NCBI RefSeq assembly: GCF_002214805.1
Contig: NZ_CP019914.1
Coordinates: forward strand, 3,125,640 to 3,189,639
Direction: 5' to 3'
Source of the DNA: Brachyspira hampsonii
Lineage (GTDB): Bacteria > Spirochaetota > Brachyspiria > Brachyspirales > Brachyspiraceae
Length of the DNA stretch: 64,000 bases
Notes under the pieces: generated by a model
Told to the model about the DNA's origin: nothing
Seen by the model: only the letters and a program-made list of their open reading frames with translations
The model's database searches: none
Part shown: piece by piece, positions 54,559 through 64,000 of the stretch
Layout of the letters: every line of letters starts with the position of its first letter
Numbering within the stretch: position 1 is the stretch's first letter
Made by a program: the position numbers and the translations under genes

Positions 54559-57165
54559 ATGAAATTTAATAATAAAATTTATTATAAATTTACGATATTA
54601 ATACTATTAACTATATTATTGTCATGTTCTAATAGTCAGGAAGAAATTGAACAGAAAGAAATAGACAGAGGCGGTGCATTAATAGATAAAATAATATACG
54701 AAGTAAGAACAGATATGACAATAGCTATTAAAGATGTAGCGGATGGCAGAGCAGATTTAATGGCAAGCGGAATAGACGGAAGTACATATTTGTCATTAGG
54801 CGAAAGTGATTTGGAGAAACTAGATACTTATGCAGTTCCTTCAGGATCTTGGTCTTTACTTTTCAATCCTGTACCTAATAAAGCCCCATATACAGTTACT
54901 ACAAGAGACGGCAAAATTTATTTTAACCCTTTGGCTATAAAAGAAGTAAGATTTGCTATGAATTTTTTAATTGATAGAAAAAAGTTAGTTGATGAAATTT
55001 TAAGAGGAGCAGGGGAGCCTTCATTTACTCAGGCTACACCTGGTCAGCCGGGTACTTACAGATATAATCTTATCCCTTCAAAAATGGGTATGACCGCAAA
55101 CGGTAACGAAGAGAAAGCTATTAATGATATAAATAAAGCTATGGAAAAAGCTGCGGCTTTACCGGAAAATAGAGGAAAATTAGTAAAAGAAAATGGCTGG
55201 TGGAAATATAATGGTGAAACAGTAACTATTAAATTTGTTATAAGAGTTGATGACCCTACAGGAAGACTTCCTGCAGGTAATGCCATTTCTGATTTGATAG
55301 AAAAAACAGGTATAAAAGTAGAAAAGTTACTATATGATAGAAATAAATCTACGCAGGTGGTATACGGTTCAGATCCAAAAGATTATGAATGGAATATCAT
55401 AACAGAGGCTTGGGGAGCAGGTGCAACAAGAGCTTGGTGGGATGTTACATTAAGACAGATGTATGTGAGAGAAGGCAATTATATGCCGGGAGGAAATATT
55501 TCTGAGTTTTGGAATTATGATAATAAAGAGGCTTCAAGGATAAGCGATAAAAATTCAAACGGCTGGTTTTTAACTGCTGATGAGTATTGGAATGGTAATA
55601 TGCGTTTGCAGGAAATAGGACTTGAAGATGCTGTAAGAATATATTTGAACTCACAGACACAGTTTTTTGTAGCAAATAAAGAAAGATTTAACAGAAGAAT
55701 GCTTTACGGAGTAGGAGACGGTGTTAATGATTGGTCTATAAGAAGTGCCGATATAAAGCCAAATCGTAATGGAGAAAAAGTATTAAGAGTTCTTCAGCAT
55801 TCAGCTCAGGGATCATTATTTATAAGTCCTTGGGATCCTGTAGGTGTTGGAGGATTTTCTGATGCTTATTCTGCTATAATGATAGGTCCTTGCTCTGATG
55901 CAGGGGCTACTTTTGAATCGCCTTCTACTGCTAAAACAGAGTTTATACTTGGAGAGGCTGACACTAATAGTTTAGAGATAGGAGTGAGAGCTGGAAATAA
56001 TGGTATACCTGTTGGTACTATAAAGGTGCCTCAAAATGCTAAGATGTACAACCCTTATACCCAAAAATGGGAAGAGGGGCTTACCGTAAAAATTAATGAA
56101 AACGGAGAGTTAGTTTATCAAAAATCGGATAATCTTACTGCTTATGTAAAGTGTGATTTTAAGCCTAGAAGTTTCAAATGGCATCATGGTATAGAATCTT
56201 CTTTAGTTGATTTGATGTACGGAAGTGTATTTATAGCTAATGTTATAACAAAAACTAATGAAAACGATAAATATTATGATTCTGCTATGGCTGGAAGATA
56301 TCTTTCTGCTATGGACGGAGCTGTTGGAAGTATTATAAATGAAGACGGAAGTTTTACTCTTTATGGAAATTATTATTGGCCTATGGATATGGACAGACAA
56401 ATTGCTGTTGCGGCAGTTAGTCCTAAAATAGGAAACCCAAATAGAAATACTGTTATTCCTTTTGAGATAAATGAAGCTATAATGAAAATTGTACTTGAAG
56501 GCTCTAAATCTGGAAATGTTTATACAATATCGCAGGATCAGTCTTTAACTTCTATAGATGTAAAAAATCCTACATGTGTATCGGATATAAAAGAAAAATT
56601 AATTGAGATGAGAGACAGTGAATATATACCTGCTGGTATAGAAGATTTTATAACAAAAGAAGAAGCTGTGAAAAGATATCAGGCTGCTATTGACTTTATA
56701 GATAAATACGGACATGCTTATATATCAAACGGACCTTTCTTTATATCGAAAATAGATTCAAAGGCTAATTATATAGAGTTAACCGCTTTTAAAGATTATA
56801 GTTATACTGCTGAATATTGGATTGAAAGATTATCAACTAAAATGAGCCGAATAGAAGATATTGAAATGCCTGCTATAGCAAATAGAAACAATGATATTAA
56901 TATTGATATTTATGTTTCTTCATACAATTATCCAGATAATGCTTTGGAGCTTCCAGACCCTAATACCACTGTAAAAGTTTTGCTTCAATTACAAAATGGA
57001 GGTGAAAGAGAGTATAAGGCTGTTTTAGAAAATGATGTATTTAAATTAACTATAACTAAAGAAGAATTAGCATCTTTGCCTAGAGGAAATTATATTATTG
57101 TCGTAGAGTCCTATATAGCAGATGAAACTCCTTATATAGAAACTAGAAGTTTTGCATTACAATAG
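54559..57165 (+). CDS. large family 5 solute-binding lipoprotein without transporter partners
   Basis: The protein has 868 residues with lipobox ILLSC. The SBP_bac_5 fold is seen in IKEVRFAMNFLIDRKKLVDEILRGAGEPSFTQATPGQPG and DYEWNIITEAWGAGATRAWW, as in oligopeptide- or nickel-binding proteins. It is much longer than the usual ~530-600 residues: after the binding fold a region with YAKCDF-like strands and a final ~100-residue Ig/CARDB-like module (IDIYVSSYNYPDNALELPDPNTTVKVLLQLQNGG) is added. No permease or ATPase gene is adjacent, so partners are elsewhere or it serves another role at the envelope. Confidence 0.82.
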   Translation: MKFNNKIYYKFTILILLTILLSCSNSQEEIEQKEIDRGGALIDKIIYEVRTDMTIAIKDVADGRADLMASGIDGSTYLSLGESDLEKLDTYAVPSGSWSLLFNPVPNKAPYTVTTRDGKIYFNPLAIKEVRFAMNFLIDRKKLVDEILRGAGEPSFTQATPGQPGTYRYNLIPSKMGMTANGNEEKAINDINKAMEKAAALPENRGKLVKENGWWKYNGETVTIKFVIRVDDPTGRLPAGNAISDLIEKTGIKVEKLLYDRNKSTQVVYGSDPKDYEWNIITEAWGAGATRAWWDVTLRQMYVREGNYMPGGNISEFWNYDNKEASRISDKNSNGWFLTADEYWNGNMRLQEIGLEDAVRIYLNSQTQFFVANKERFNRRMLYGVGDGVNDWSIRSADIKPNRNGEKVLRVLQHSAQGSLFISPWDPVGVGGFSDAYSAIMIGPCSDAGATFESPSTAKTEFILGEADTNSLEIGVRAGNNGIPVGTIKVPQNAKMYNPYTQKWEEGLTVKINENGELVYQKSDNLTAYVKCDFKPRSFKWHHGIESSLVDLMYGSVFIANVITKTNENDKYYDSAMAGRYLSAMDGAVGSIINEDGSFTLYGNYYWPMDMDRQIAVAAVSPKIGNPNRNTVIPFEINEAIMKIVLEGSKSGNVYTISQDQSLTSIDVKNPTCVSDIKEKLIEMRDSEYIPAGIEDFITKEEAVKRYQAAIDFIDKYGHAYISNGPFFISKIDSKANYIELTAFKDYSYTAEYWIERLSTKMSRIEDIEMPAIANRNNDINIDIYVSSYNYPDNALELPDPNTTVKVLLQLQNGGEREYKAVLENDVFKLTITKEELASLPRGNYIIVVESYIADETPYIETRSFALQ

Positions 57166-57255
57166 GGCTGTATATAAATTTTTAATTACGGTATTTAAAA
57201 TTTATTTAAAATATGTTATTATATTTCTCAAAATTTAGTTTGGTAGGTTAAGTTT

Positions 57256-59199
<1,944 letters not shown>

Positions 59200-59260
59200 A
59201 GAATTATATTATTTATACCGTTAATAAAAACAGTGAGATTTAAATTATAAGCTGTGAATT

Positions 59261-59875
59261 ATGAAAAAAATAATATTATTATTTGTTTTTATATTTAGTA
59301 TAAGCCTATATCCTAAAATAGGCATGAAAGAGTCAACTATAGTAGAGAAAAAAGACTATGGTTATATAGTTTATGCTGAAGATTATTATAGACTTTACTC
59401 TTTACCATCATATTATGGTGAATATGATTTGCTTAGGAATGTAGATTATCTTGAAAGAGCATTAGATGCCCCTTTTGATTTTGTTAATAGGGCTTTAACT
59501 ATTATAGAAACAGAGGAAGCATATACTAGATATAAAGATCTTATGCATATGCAGTTTAACTATCTTATAACTCAGAATTATATTTATCTTGCAGGTCTTT
59601 ATGATAAAGAAAATTATTATTTTTATAATTCTCAGTTTGATGAGGATATAAAGAAAAGTTTTGAATATGCAGTATTTTTCTATAATCTAGCCAAAGAGAG
59701 ATGGGCTTTAACTAAAGAATTAGCAGATAAAGTTATGAAAAATAAAGCTAAACTTGAAATGGATAATTTGATTGATAAAGCATACAAAATAGCACTTGGA
59801 GAGATAGATTATAATAAAACAGCAGACAGACAGCTTAAACATATAGATGAAATTTTACAGGAAATGGAAAATTAA
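59261..59875 (+). CDS. exported helical protein of unknown function
   Basis: The protein has 204 residues with a signal peptide (IILLFVFIFSISLYPKIG). The rest is helix-rich with many Tyr and Lys (YTRYKDLMHMQFNYLITQNYIYLAGLYDKENYYFYNSQFDED). I recognise no family. It lies 61 bases after the ankyrin gene and 38 before the HD-like gene, so the three may be cotranscribed. Probably periplasmic. Confidence 0.7.
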   Translation: MKKIILLFVFIFSISLYPKIGMKESTIVEKKDYGYIVYAEDYYRLYSLPSYYGEYDLLRNVDYLERALDAPFDFVNRALTIIETEEAYTRYKDLMHMQFNYLITQNYIYLAGLYDKENYYFYNSQFDEDIKKSFEYAVFFYNLAKERWALTKELADKVMKNKAKLEMDNLIDKAYKIALGEIDYNKTADRQLKHIDEILQEMEN

Positions 59876-59913
59876 ATTAATTAATTATAAAAAATAAATA
59901 TGGGAAGTGAATT

Positions 59914-61365
59914 ATGTTTAAGGCAATGAATAAATACTATGAGATTAACTTTGATAAGATCATAGAAATGAAAGAAATGATAATCAAGGAAAATATAGAA
60001 CTTACTTGTATTAATTCCGCTGGTATAAGCATCATTATACCGGGTACAGCAGTCAATATACTTTTAGAGCAAAAAGACAATGCTTTAATTAAAGGTGCTA
60101 AGTTTTATATATCATCATTTTCTACAAAGTTTTTTAATTTAAATAATCCTCAAACCAATAAAAGCAGTGTAATAGACGGTACAGATGAAAATAAATATGG
60201 AGAATTTGAATATTTTTACCATATTTATAAAAACTGCATATCGAATAATAATGAAAAATTAAAGTCTGCCAATAATGATCTTTTATCTAAAATAGTAAAA
60301 GAGCGAGTTAATAACAGACTTTATTTATTAAAGCCTCATCTAGATCAATTAAAATTAGAATCTAAAGCTCCTAAAGTTACATCAGAGATTGCAGTTAATA
60401 TAGAGCGTTTATTAACAGGAATGGGAATTATAGGAAGATTAGATTTTATTAGGCATTTAAAATACATAAAGAGTTCAAGTATAAACCGTAATGATATTAT
60501 TAATACAGAAACCGAAATTATGATATCAAGTATAATGAATGCTATAGTAACATATTTAGAAAAAGAATATTTTTATAGAGATATATTTGATAATTTAGAT
60601 ATGCTTGATGATTCAAATATATTAAGTCATAGCAATAGAACATGTATACTTATGATAGAATTTTTATACTATTATAATAAAATATTCAATAAAGGCTTGA
60701 GCAGTAAATTAAGACAAGATTATAAAAGCATACATCTCGAAAAATACAGAACTATTTTAAGCAGATTTAATATTTCTAAAAGTGTAGAAAAGTTAGAAAA
60801 TGTTTTTAGACTTGGAATAAGGAAGTTTACAGGTTCTGAAATAGTAAGTTATGCTACAGGTGCTTTTTATCATGATGTAGCTATGCTTAATATGACAGAT
60901 TTTGTACCTACAGATGATTTTATTAAAGACGGCGATTTCAAAGATTTCCATACAGCTAAGGCATATTACTTCTTGAAATATATATTGAATCAGAAAGATG
61001 AATCCTCTTTAATTGTAGGACTTCATCATGAATGCTATGGCTATGGCAGCGGAATATTAAAGAATTTTATGGATAAAAAAATAAATGATCCTAAACATAA
61101 AATTGATTTTTTAATGAGTTTTGAAACAGAAGATATTATCAATGCGGATGTGCTTGCATATTTTCCTGCTAAAATGTTTGAGGTAGTGGATATATACGAT
61201 ACATTAAGTTTTATGGAAGGGCGTAGAAATAAAAATCCTCAGGAAGTTGCATTGTTTATGAAGAAAATGTTTACAGAAAATAAAATTGCAGTAGACCCTA
61301 TAATATTAGATTTATTTATTCAATTTTTATCTGATGTAAAAGGTATAGAAGTTATAGAAGAATAG
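59914..61365 (+). CDS. degenerate HD-GYP-like protein
   Basis: The protein has 483 residues and no membrane segment. The C-terminal half follows the order of an HD-GYP domain: FYHDVAML (HD, but lacking the usual G-K after it), DFHTAKAYYFLK, LHHECYGYGSGIL (in place of HHE-x-x-DGSGYP) and FEVVDIYDTLSFMEGRR (normally ADVYDAL). Metal-binding His and Asp are partly kept, while the GYP triad is lost. It may bind but not cleave a cyclic dinucleotide, or have weak phosphodiesterase activity. The N-terminal 250 residues are helical and unrecognised. GGGAAG precedes the ATG. Confidence 0.72.
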   Translation: MFKAMNKYYEINFDKIIEMKEMIIKENIELTCINSAGISIIIPGTAVNILLEQKDNALIKGAKFYISSFSTKFFNLNNPQTNKSSVIDGTDENKYGEFEYFYHIYKNCISNNNEKLKSANNDLLSKIVKERVNNRLYLLKPHLDQLKLESKAPKVTSEIAVNIERLLTGMGIIGRLDFIRHLKYIKSSSINRNDIINTETEIMISSIMNAIVTYLEKEYFYRDIFDNLDMLDDSNILSHSNRTCILMIEFLYYYNKIFNKGLSSKLRQDYKSIHLEKYRTILSRFNISKSVEKLENVFRLGIRKFTGSEIVSYATGAFYHDVAMLNMTDFVPTDDFIKDGDFKDFHTAKAYYFLKYILNQKDESSLIVGLHHECYGYGSGILKNFMDKKINDPKHKIDFLMSFETEDIINADVLAYFPAKMFEVVDIYDTLSFMEGRRNKNPQEVALFMKKMFTENKIAVDPIILDLFIQFLSDVKGIEVIEE

Positions 61366-61393
61366 CATTATTAATTTATTTGATAATTTATAT

Positions 61394-61421
61394 TTGACTT
61401 TTAACAATAAAAATATATAAT
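61394..61421 (+). promoter_or_regulatory. promoter immediately before fmt
   Basis: TTGACT at 61394-61399 and TATAAT at 61416-61421 have a 16-base spacer. The predicted start, near 61428, is about four bases before the fmt ATG, and no ribosome binding site is present, suggesting a leaderless message. Confidence 0.6.
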
Positions 61422-61431
61422 CAATAATGTT

Positions 61432-62367
61432 ATGTATAATGTTATAGTAGCTGGTTCAACCGATTTTACAAGAGATTGTATCTTACAATTAATGGAATTA
61501 GATAATGTTAATCTTAATGGAGTAATATCTCCTATAGATACCAAAAAAGATAGAAAAGGAAATATTATCAATTCTCCTGTAGTAGAAATTGCTTTAGATA
61601 AGCATCTTAATCTTTTTCAGCCGGAGAGTATAAATAAAGATGATTTCTATAATACTTTATTAGATTTATCTCCAGATTTTTTAATAATAGTAGCTTATGG
61701 TAAAATTTTAAATAAGAGAACATTATCATTGCCTAAAATTATGCCTCTTAATATTCATGGTTCTCTATTGCCTGTTCTTAGAGGGGCAAGTCCTGTTGAA
61801 CATGCTTTGCTTTATGGTTTTGAAAAAAGCGGTACTACATTGCAGAAAATGGATATAAAATTAGATGAAGGTGATATTATTCTTCAGCATGAGGTTAGTA
61901 TAGATAAAGATTGGCAATTTAATGATTTATATGATAAAATAAAAGAAAGCGGAGTATATTTGCTTAAAGAGTTTTTTAAAGATACTAATAAATATATATC
62001 TGGTATGGTAAAGCAAGATGATTCTTTGGCTACTTATTGCAGTAAAATAAAAAAAGAGGACGGCAAGCTTGATTTTTCAAAGGATGCACTTAGTTTGCAT
62101 AATATGACTAGGGCTTTTGTAAGATGGCCTACAGCTTATTGTTTTTACAAAAATATTTCTATAAAAGTTTTTAATAGTGAATATATATATAAAGATAATA
62201 ATACTGATTTTGGTAAAATAGTAGATATTAATAATAATGGTATTTATATAAATGCCCTTAATGGTGTATATGTTATAAAAGAACTTCAAAGAGAAGGAAA
62301 AAAAAGACAGACTGTTAAAGAGTTTTTATGCGGAAATAAACTAGTTGTAGGAGAATATTTTAATTAA
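61432..62367 (+). CDS. fmt: methionyl-tRNA formyltransferase
   Basis: Fmt (311 residues) formylates initiator methionyl-tRNA using 10-formyl-tetrahydrofolate. The N-terminal Rossmann-like domain contains the folate and catalytic block LNIHGSLLPVLRGASPVEHALLYG (Asn-His pair) and the loop KMDIKLDEGDII. The C-terminal OB domain that contacts tRNA starts around residue 205 (LSLHNMTRAFVRWPTAYC). A peptide deformylase gene is not adjacent. The PASTA gene follows by 22 bases. Confidence 0.95.
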   Translation: MYNVIVAGSTDFTRDCILQLMELDNVNLNGVISPIDTKKDRKGNIINSPVVEIALDKHLNLFQPESINKDDFYNTLLDLSPDFLIIVAYGKILNKRTLSLPKIMPLNIHGSLLPVLRGASPVEHALLYGFEKSGTTLQKMDIKLDEGDIILQHEVSIDKDWQFNDLYDKIKESGVYLLKEFFKDTNKYISGMVKQDDSLATYCSKIKKEDGKLDFSKDALSLHNMTRAFVRWPTAYCFYKNISIKVFNSEYIYKDNNTDFGKIVDINNNGIYINALNGVYVIKELQREGKKRQTVKEFLCGNKLVVGEYFN

Positions 62368-62389
62368 AAGTGGAGTATGATTATAAATT

Positions 62390-63031
62390 ATGGCTAAAAT
62401 AAAAGAATTTTTTAATAAATTACTATTCTTTATAAAAAAAATCATAAATAAAATTTTACCTGATGGGATAATCAGCGATCCTAAGTCATTTTTGGTATTT
62501 AAAAGATTAATAGTTTTCGCTATTTTGCTTTTTGTTATACAAGGTATTGTTGTTACTTTAATAGTATTTATAGTTGTTAAATCTGGAGGAGAATCATTTA
62601 AACTTCCAGATGTTCAAGGAAAGGAAATATTTGAAGCATTTAATTTATTAGAAAAAGAGGGTATGAATCTTAATGTGCAAACACACTATTTTGATAATTA
62701 TCCATTAGGTACTATTGTAAGTCAGGAGCCTAAAAGCGGAGTAAATGTAAAAAGAGGAAGAACAGTATATTTGGTGGTAAATGTTGCAGAGCAGGCTATT
62801 GTAAAAATGCCGGATGTTACAGGCATGAAGTATAATGAAGCTGTTAGTATAATCAGTAATAAAGTTTTAAATAGCATGACTAATGTAAACCTTTTGCCTA
62901 AAGTAAATATATCTGATGATATGTACGAAAATGATGTAGTATTATCTCAAATTCCGGCAGCAGATGAAGTTGTTGGTGTTAATGCTGAAATAATATTAAC
63001 AGTTAATAAAAAAGAGTCTAACATTCAATAA
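62390..63031 (+). CDS. membrane-anchored PASTA-domain protein
   Basis: The protein has 213 residues. A basic N-terminus and one membrane helix (about 43-65, LIVFAILLFVIQGIVVTLIVFIVV) precede two PASTA repeats: FKLPDVQGKEIFEAFNLLEKEGMNLNVQ to YLVVNV, and VKMPDVTGMKYNEAVSIISNKVLNSMTNVNLLPKV to IILTVNK. PASTA domains bind peptidoglycan fragments or beta-lactams; there is no kinase domain here, unlike PknB. It may sense or localise at the cell wall. Closely follows fmt. Confidence 0.9.
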   Translation: MAKIKEFFNKLLFFIKKIINKILPDGIISDPKSFLVFKRLIVFAILLFVIQGIVVTLIVFIVVKSGGESFKLPDVQGKEIFEAFNLLEKEGMNLNVQTHYFDNYPLGTIVSQEPKSGVNVKRGRTVYLVVNVAEQAIVKMPDVTGMKYNEAVSIISNKVLNSMTNVNLLPKVNISDDMYENDVVLSQIPAADEVVGVNAEIILTVNKKESNIQ

Positions 63032-63097
63032 AATATATATTGTTGAAGATGTAAAGAAACAATCTTTTTTTCCGAATATATATTGGAGAGTCATACA

Positions 63098-63901
63098 GTG
63101 GAAAAGAAAGAATGTGAATTTTGCGGCAGTACTAATTCTGAAGTTTATATAAAAACAGATTTAGTTAGCTATAATAAATGTTTAAATTGCGGGCTTATAT
63201 ATCAGTATCCTGTATTGAGTCAGGAAGAAATAAATGATATATATAGTGATAATTATTTTGAGTATGAAGTAGCTAATCAGGAAAATTTTTTTGGTCTTAT
63301 GAAGCTTGCTATGAAGGATATAGGTTTTGAAAAAATAGAAAGCAAACTTCCTAATAAAAATGTTCTTGATATAGGCTGTGCTACAGGTATGATGTTAAAT
63401 TATTTAAAAACTAAGGGTTATAATGCTCAAGGTATTGAAATATGCTCATCATCTGCTGAGTATGCTAGGAAAAATTATTGTTTAACAATATATGAAAAGC
63501 CTTTGCTTGATGTAGGATTTGAAAGTGATTATTTTTCTTTCATACATTTTTCACATGTTATAGAACATGTTCCTAATCCGGCCGATACCCTTAAAGAAAT
63601 TTACAGAATACTTGCCAAAGGCGGATATTTAGCAATCACAACACCAAATGCTGATGGTTTGTTTGCTAAAAAATACGGCGGAGCATGGAGGGCAGTAATG
63701 CCGCAGCATTTATGGCTATTTTCAAAGACTACATTGTCTAAATATATGAAAAGTATAGGTTTTAATATAATAAGTGATTTTTCTTGGGGATCTATACCTG
63801 TAGAGAAAAAACCTAATAAAATAATTAAAGCTTTTTTTGATAAATATGTTAAATTATTTAATATGGGGGATGTTATGCTCTTCTTATGCAAAAAAAGTTG
63901 A
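63098..63901 (+). CDS. SAM-dependent methyltransferase with N-terminal zinc-finger-like motif
   Basis: The protein has 267 residues. Four N-terminal cysteines (CEFCGS and CLNCGL) form a probable zinc knuckle, followed by a class I methyltransferase domain with the SAM motif VLDIGCATGMMLNYLKTKGYNAQGIE and the post-motif block FSFIHFSHVIEHVPNPADTLKEIYRILAKGGYLAITTPN. Such proteins often modify sugars or lipids in surface glycan pathways. The start is GTG at 63098 with GGAGAG seven bases upstream; an in-frame TTG five codons before overlaps that site and is less likely. Confidence 0.88.
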   Translation: MEKKECEFCGSTNSEVYIKTDLVSYNKCLNCGLIYQYPVLSQEEINDIYSDNYFEYEVANQENFFGLMKLAMKDIGFEKIESKLPNKNVLDIGCATGMMLNYLKTKGYNAQGIEICSSSAEYARKNYCLTIYEKPLLDVGFESDYFSFIHFSHVIEHVPNPADTLKEIYRILAKGGYLAITTPNADGLFAKKYGGAWRAVMPQHLWLFSKTTLSKYMKSIGFNIISDFSWGSIPVEKKPNKIIKAFFDKYVKLFNMGDVMLFLCKKS

Positions 63902-63929
63902 GTATACTGATTCATTTTAAGGAGAATAT

Positions 63930-64000
63930 ATGGATAAAGAAGTTATAAATCAAACATCATCAATTGATCCAAATAATTATGAATTTTATTATGATAATCT
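63930..64000 (+). CDS. 5' end of a gene cut by the window edge
   Basis: An ATG with AAGGAG seven bases upstream opens a frame (MDKEVINQTSSIDPN and on) that runs to the end of the window. About 23 residues are visible, too few to name a family. It follows the methyltransferase by 28 bases, so it is probably in the same operon. Confidence 0.6.
   Translation, partial: MDKEVINQTSSIDPNNYEFYYDN

Overview
The window is AT-rich DNA, visibly well under 35% G+C, from a spirochaete that I assign to Brachyspira. The assignment is inferred from overall character: very AT-rich codon use, long AT-rich spacers, many small lipoprotein and ankyrin paralogues, AI-2E/patatin/Oad-type anaerobe genes, and tRNA-Ile/tRNA-Ala standing free of rRNA. 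The species cannot be resolved by reading alone. I see no transposase, integrase, phage or CRISPR genes; the window reads as chromosome with lineage-specific paralogue arrays.

Layout. 1-4490: end of an M23 peptidase, a membrane-anchored propeller-like protein, a second M23 peptidase and uvrB (all +). 4616-6618: a TPR protein and a CsaA-type tRNA-binding protein (-). 6747-10158: a selenocysteine unit (promoter, tRNA-Sec, selA, selB). 10538-14486: hom, a patatin-like lipase and a coiled-coil/TPR protein with a probable frameshift at its end (-). 14728-16689: strong promoter, (AACTCAG)n heptanucleotide repeat, a glycosyltransferase and a HAD phosphatase. 16832-19802: a RavA/ViaA-like AAA+ and VWA pair. 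19825-23533: a 924-residue fusion of a YidC/Oxa1-like domain to a sulfatase/LtaS-like domain, and murI (-). 23645-27272: sodium-pumping oxaloacetate decarboxylase operon oadGAB. 27340-30127: (CAGCAAA)31 repeat followed by a GtrB/DPM-like and an ArnT/PMT-like glycosyltransferase. 30188-33873: DUF2156 protein, HxlR regulator, SRPBCC protein, AI-2E family permease, tRNA-Ile and tRNA-Ala. 34319-39704: three tandem CASTOR/POLLUX-like channel genes, the last of which in gene order is frameshifted. 39913-46135: a TonB-dependent receptor and six small lipoproteins in two transcription units, each headed by a cobalamin riboswitch. 46275-49097: a TrpX-type ABC transporter. 49153-54280: an MFS transporter, an inverted-repeat element with a structured RNA candidate, and nrdA/nrdB (-). 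54490-64000: a large orphan substrate-binding lipoprotein, an ankyrin membrane protein, a degenerate HD-GYP-like protein, fmt, a PASTA protein, a methyltransferase and the start of one more gene (+).

The most interesting reading is the 39.9-46.1 kb region. Two near-identical B12 riboswitches, each behind a consensus promoter, control two families of small lipoproteins of no recognised type together with a BtuB-like receptor. This suggests an undescribed surface corrinoid-capture system, analogous in logic (not in sequence that I can recognise) to the Bacteroides Btu surface lipoproteins. Other strong observations are the YidC-sulfatase fusion that lacks the groove arginine, the channel trio with an altered filter, and a heptanucleotide repeat whose copy number decides whether an upstream reading frame ends in an ATGA overlap with a glycosyltransferase start.

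All calls come from reading the sequence. No similarity search, folding program or structure prediction was run, and family names rest on motif recognition.
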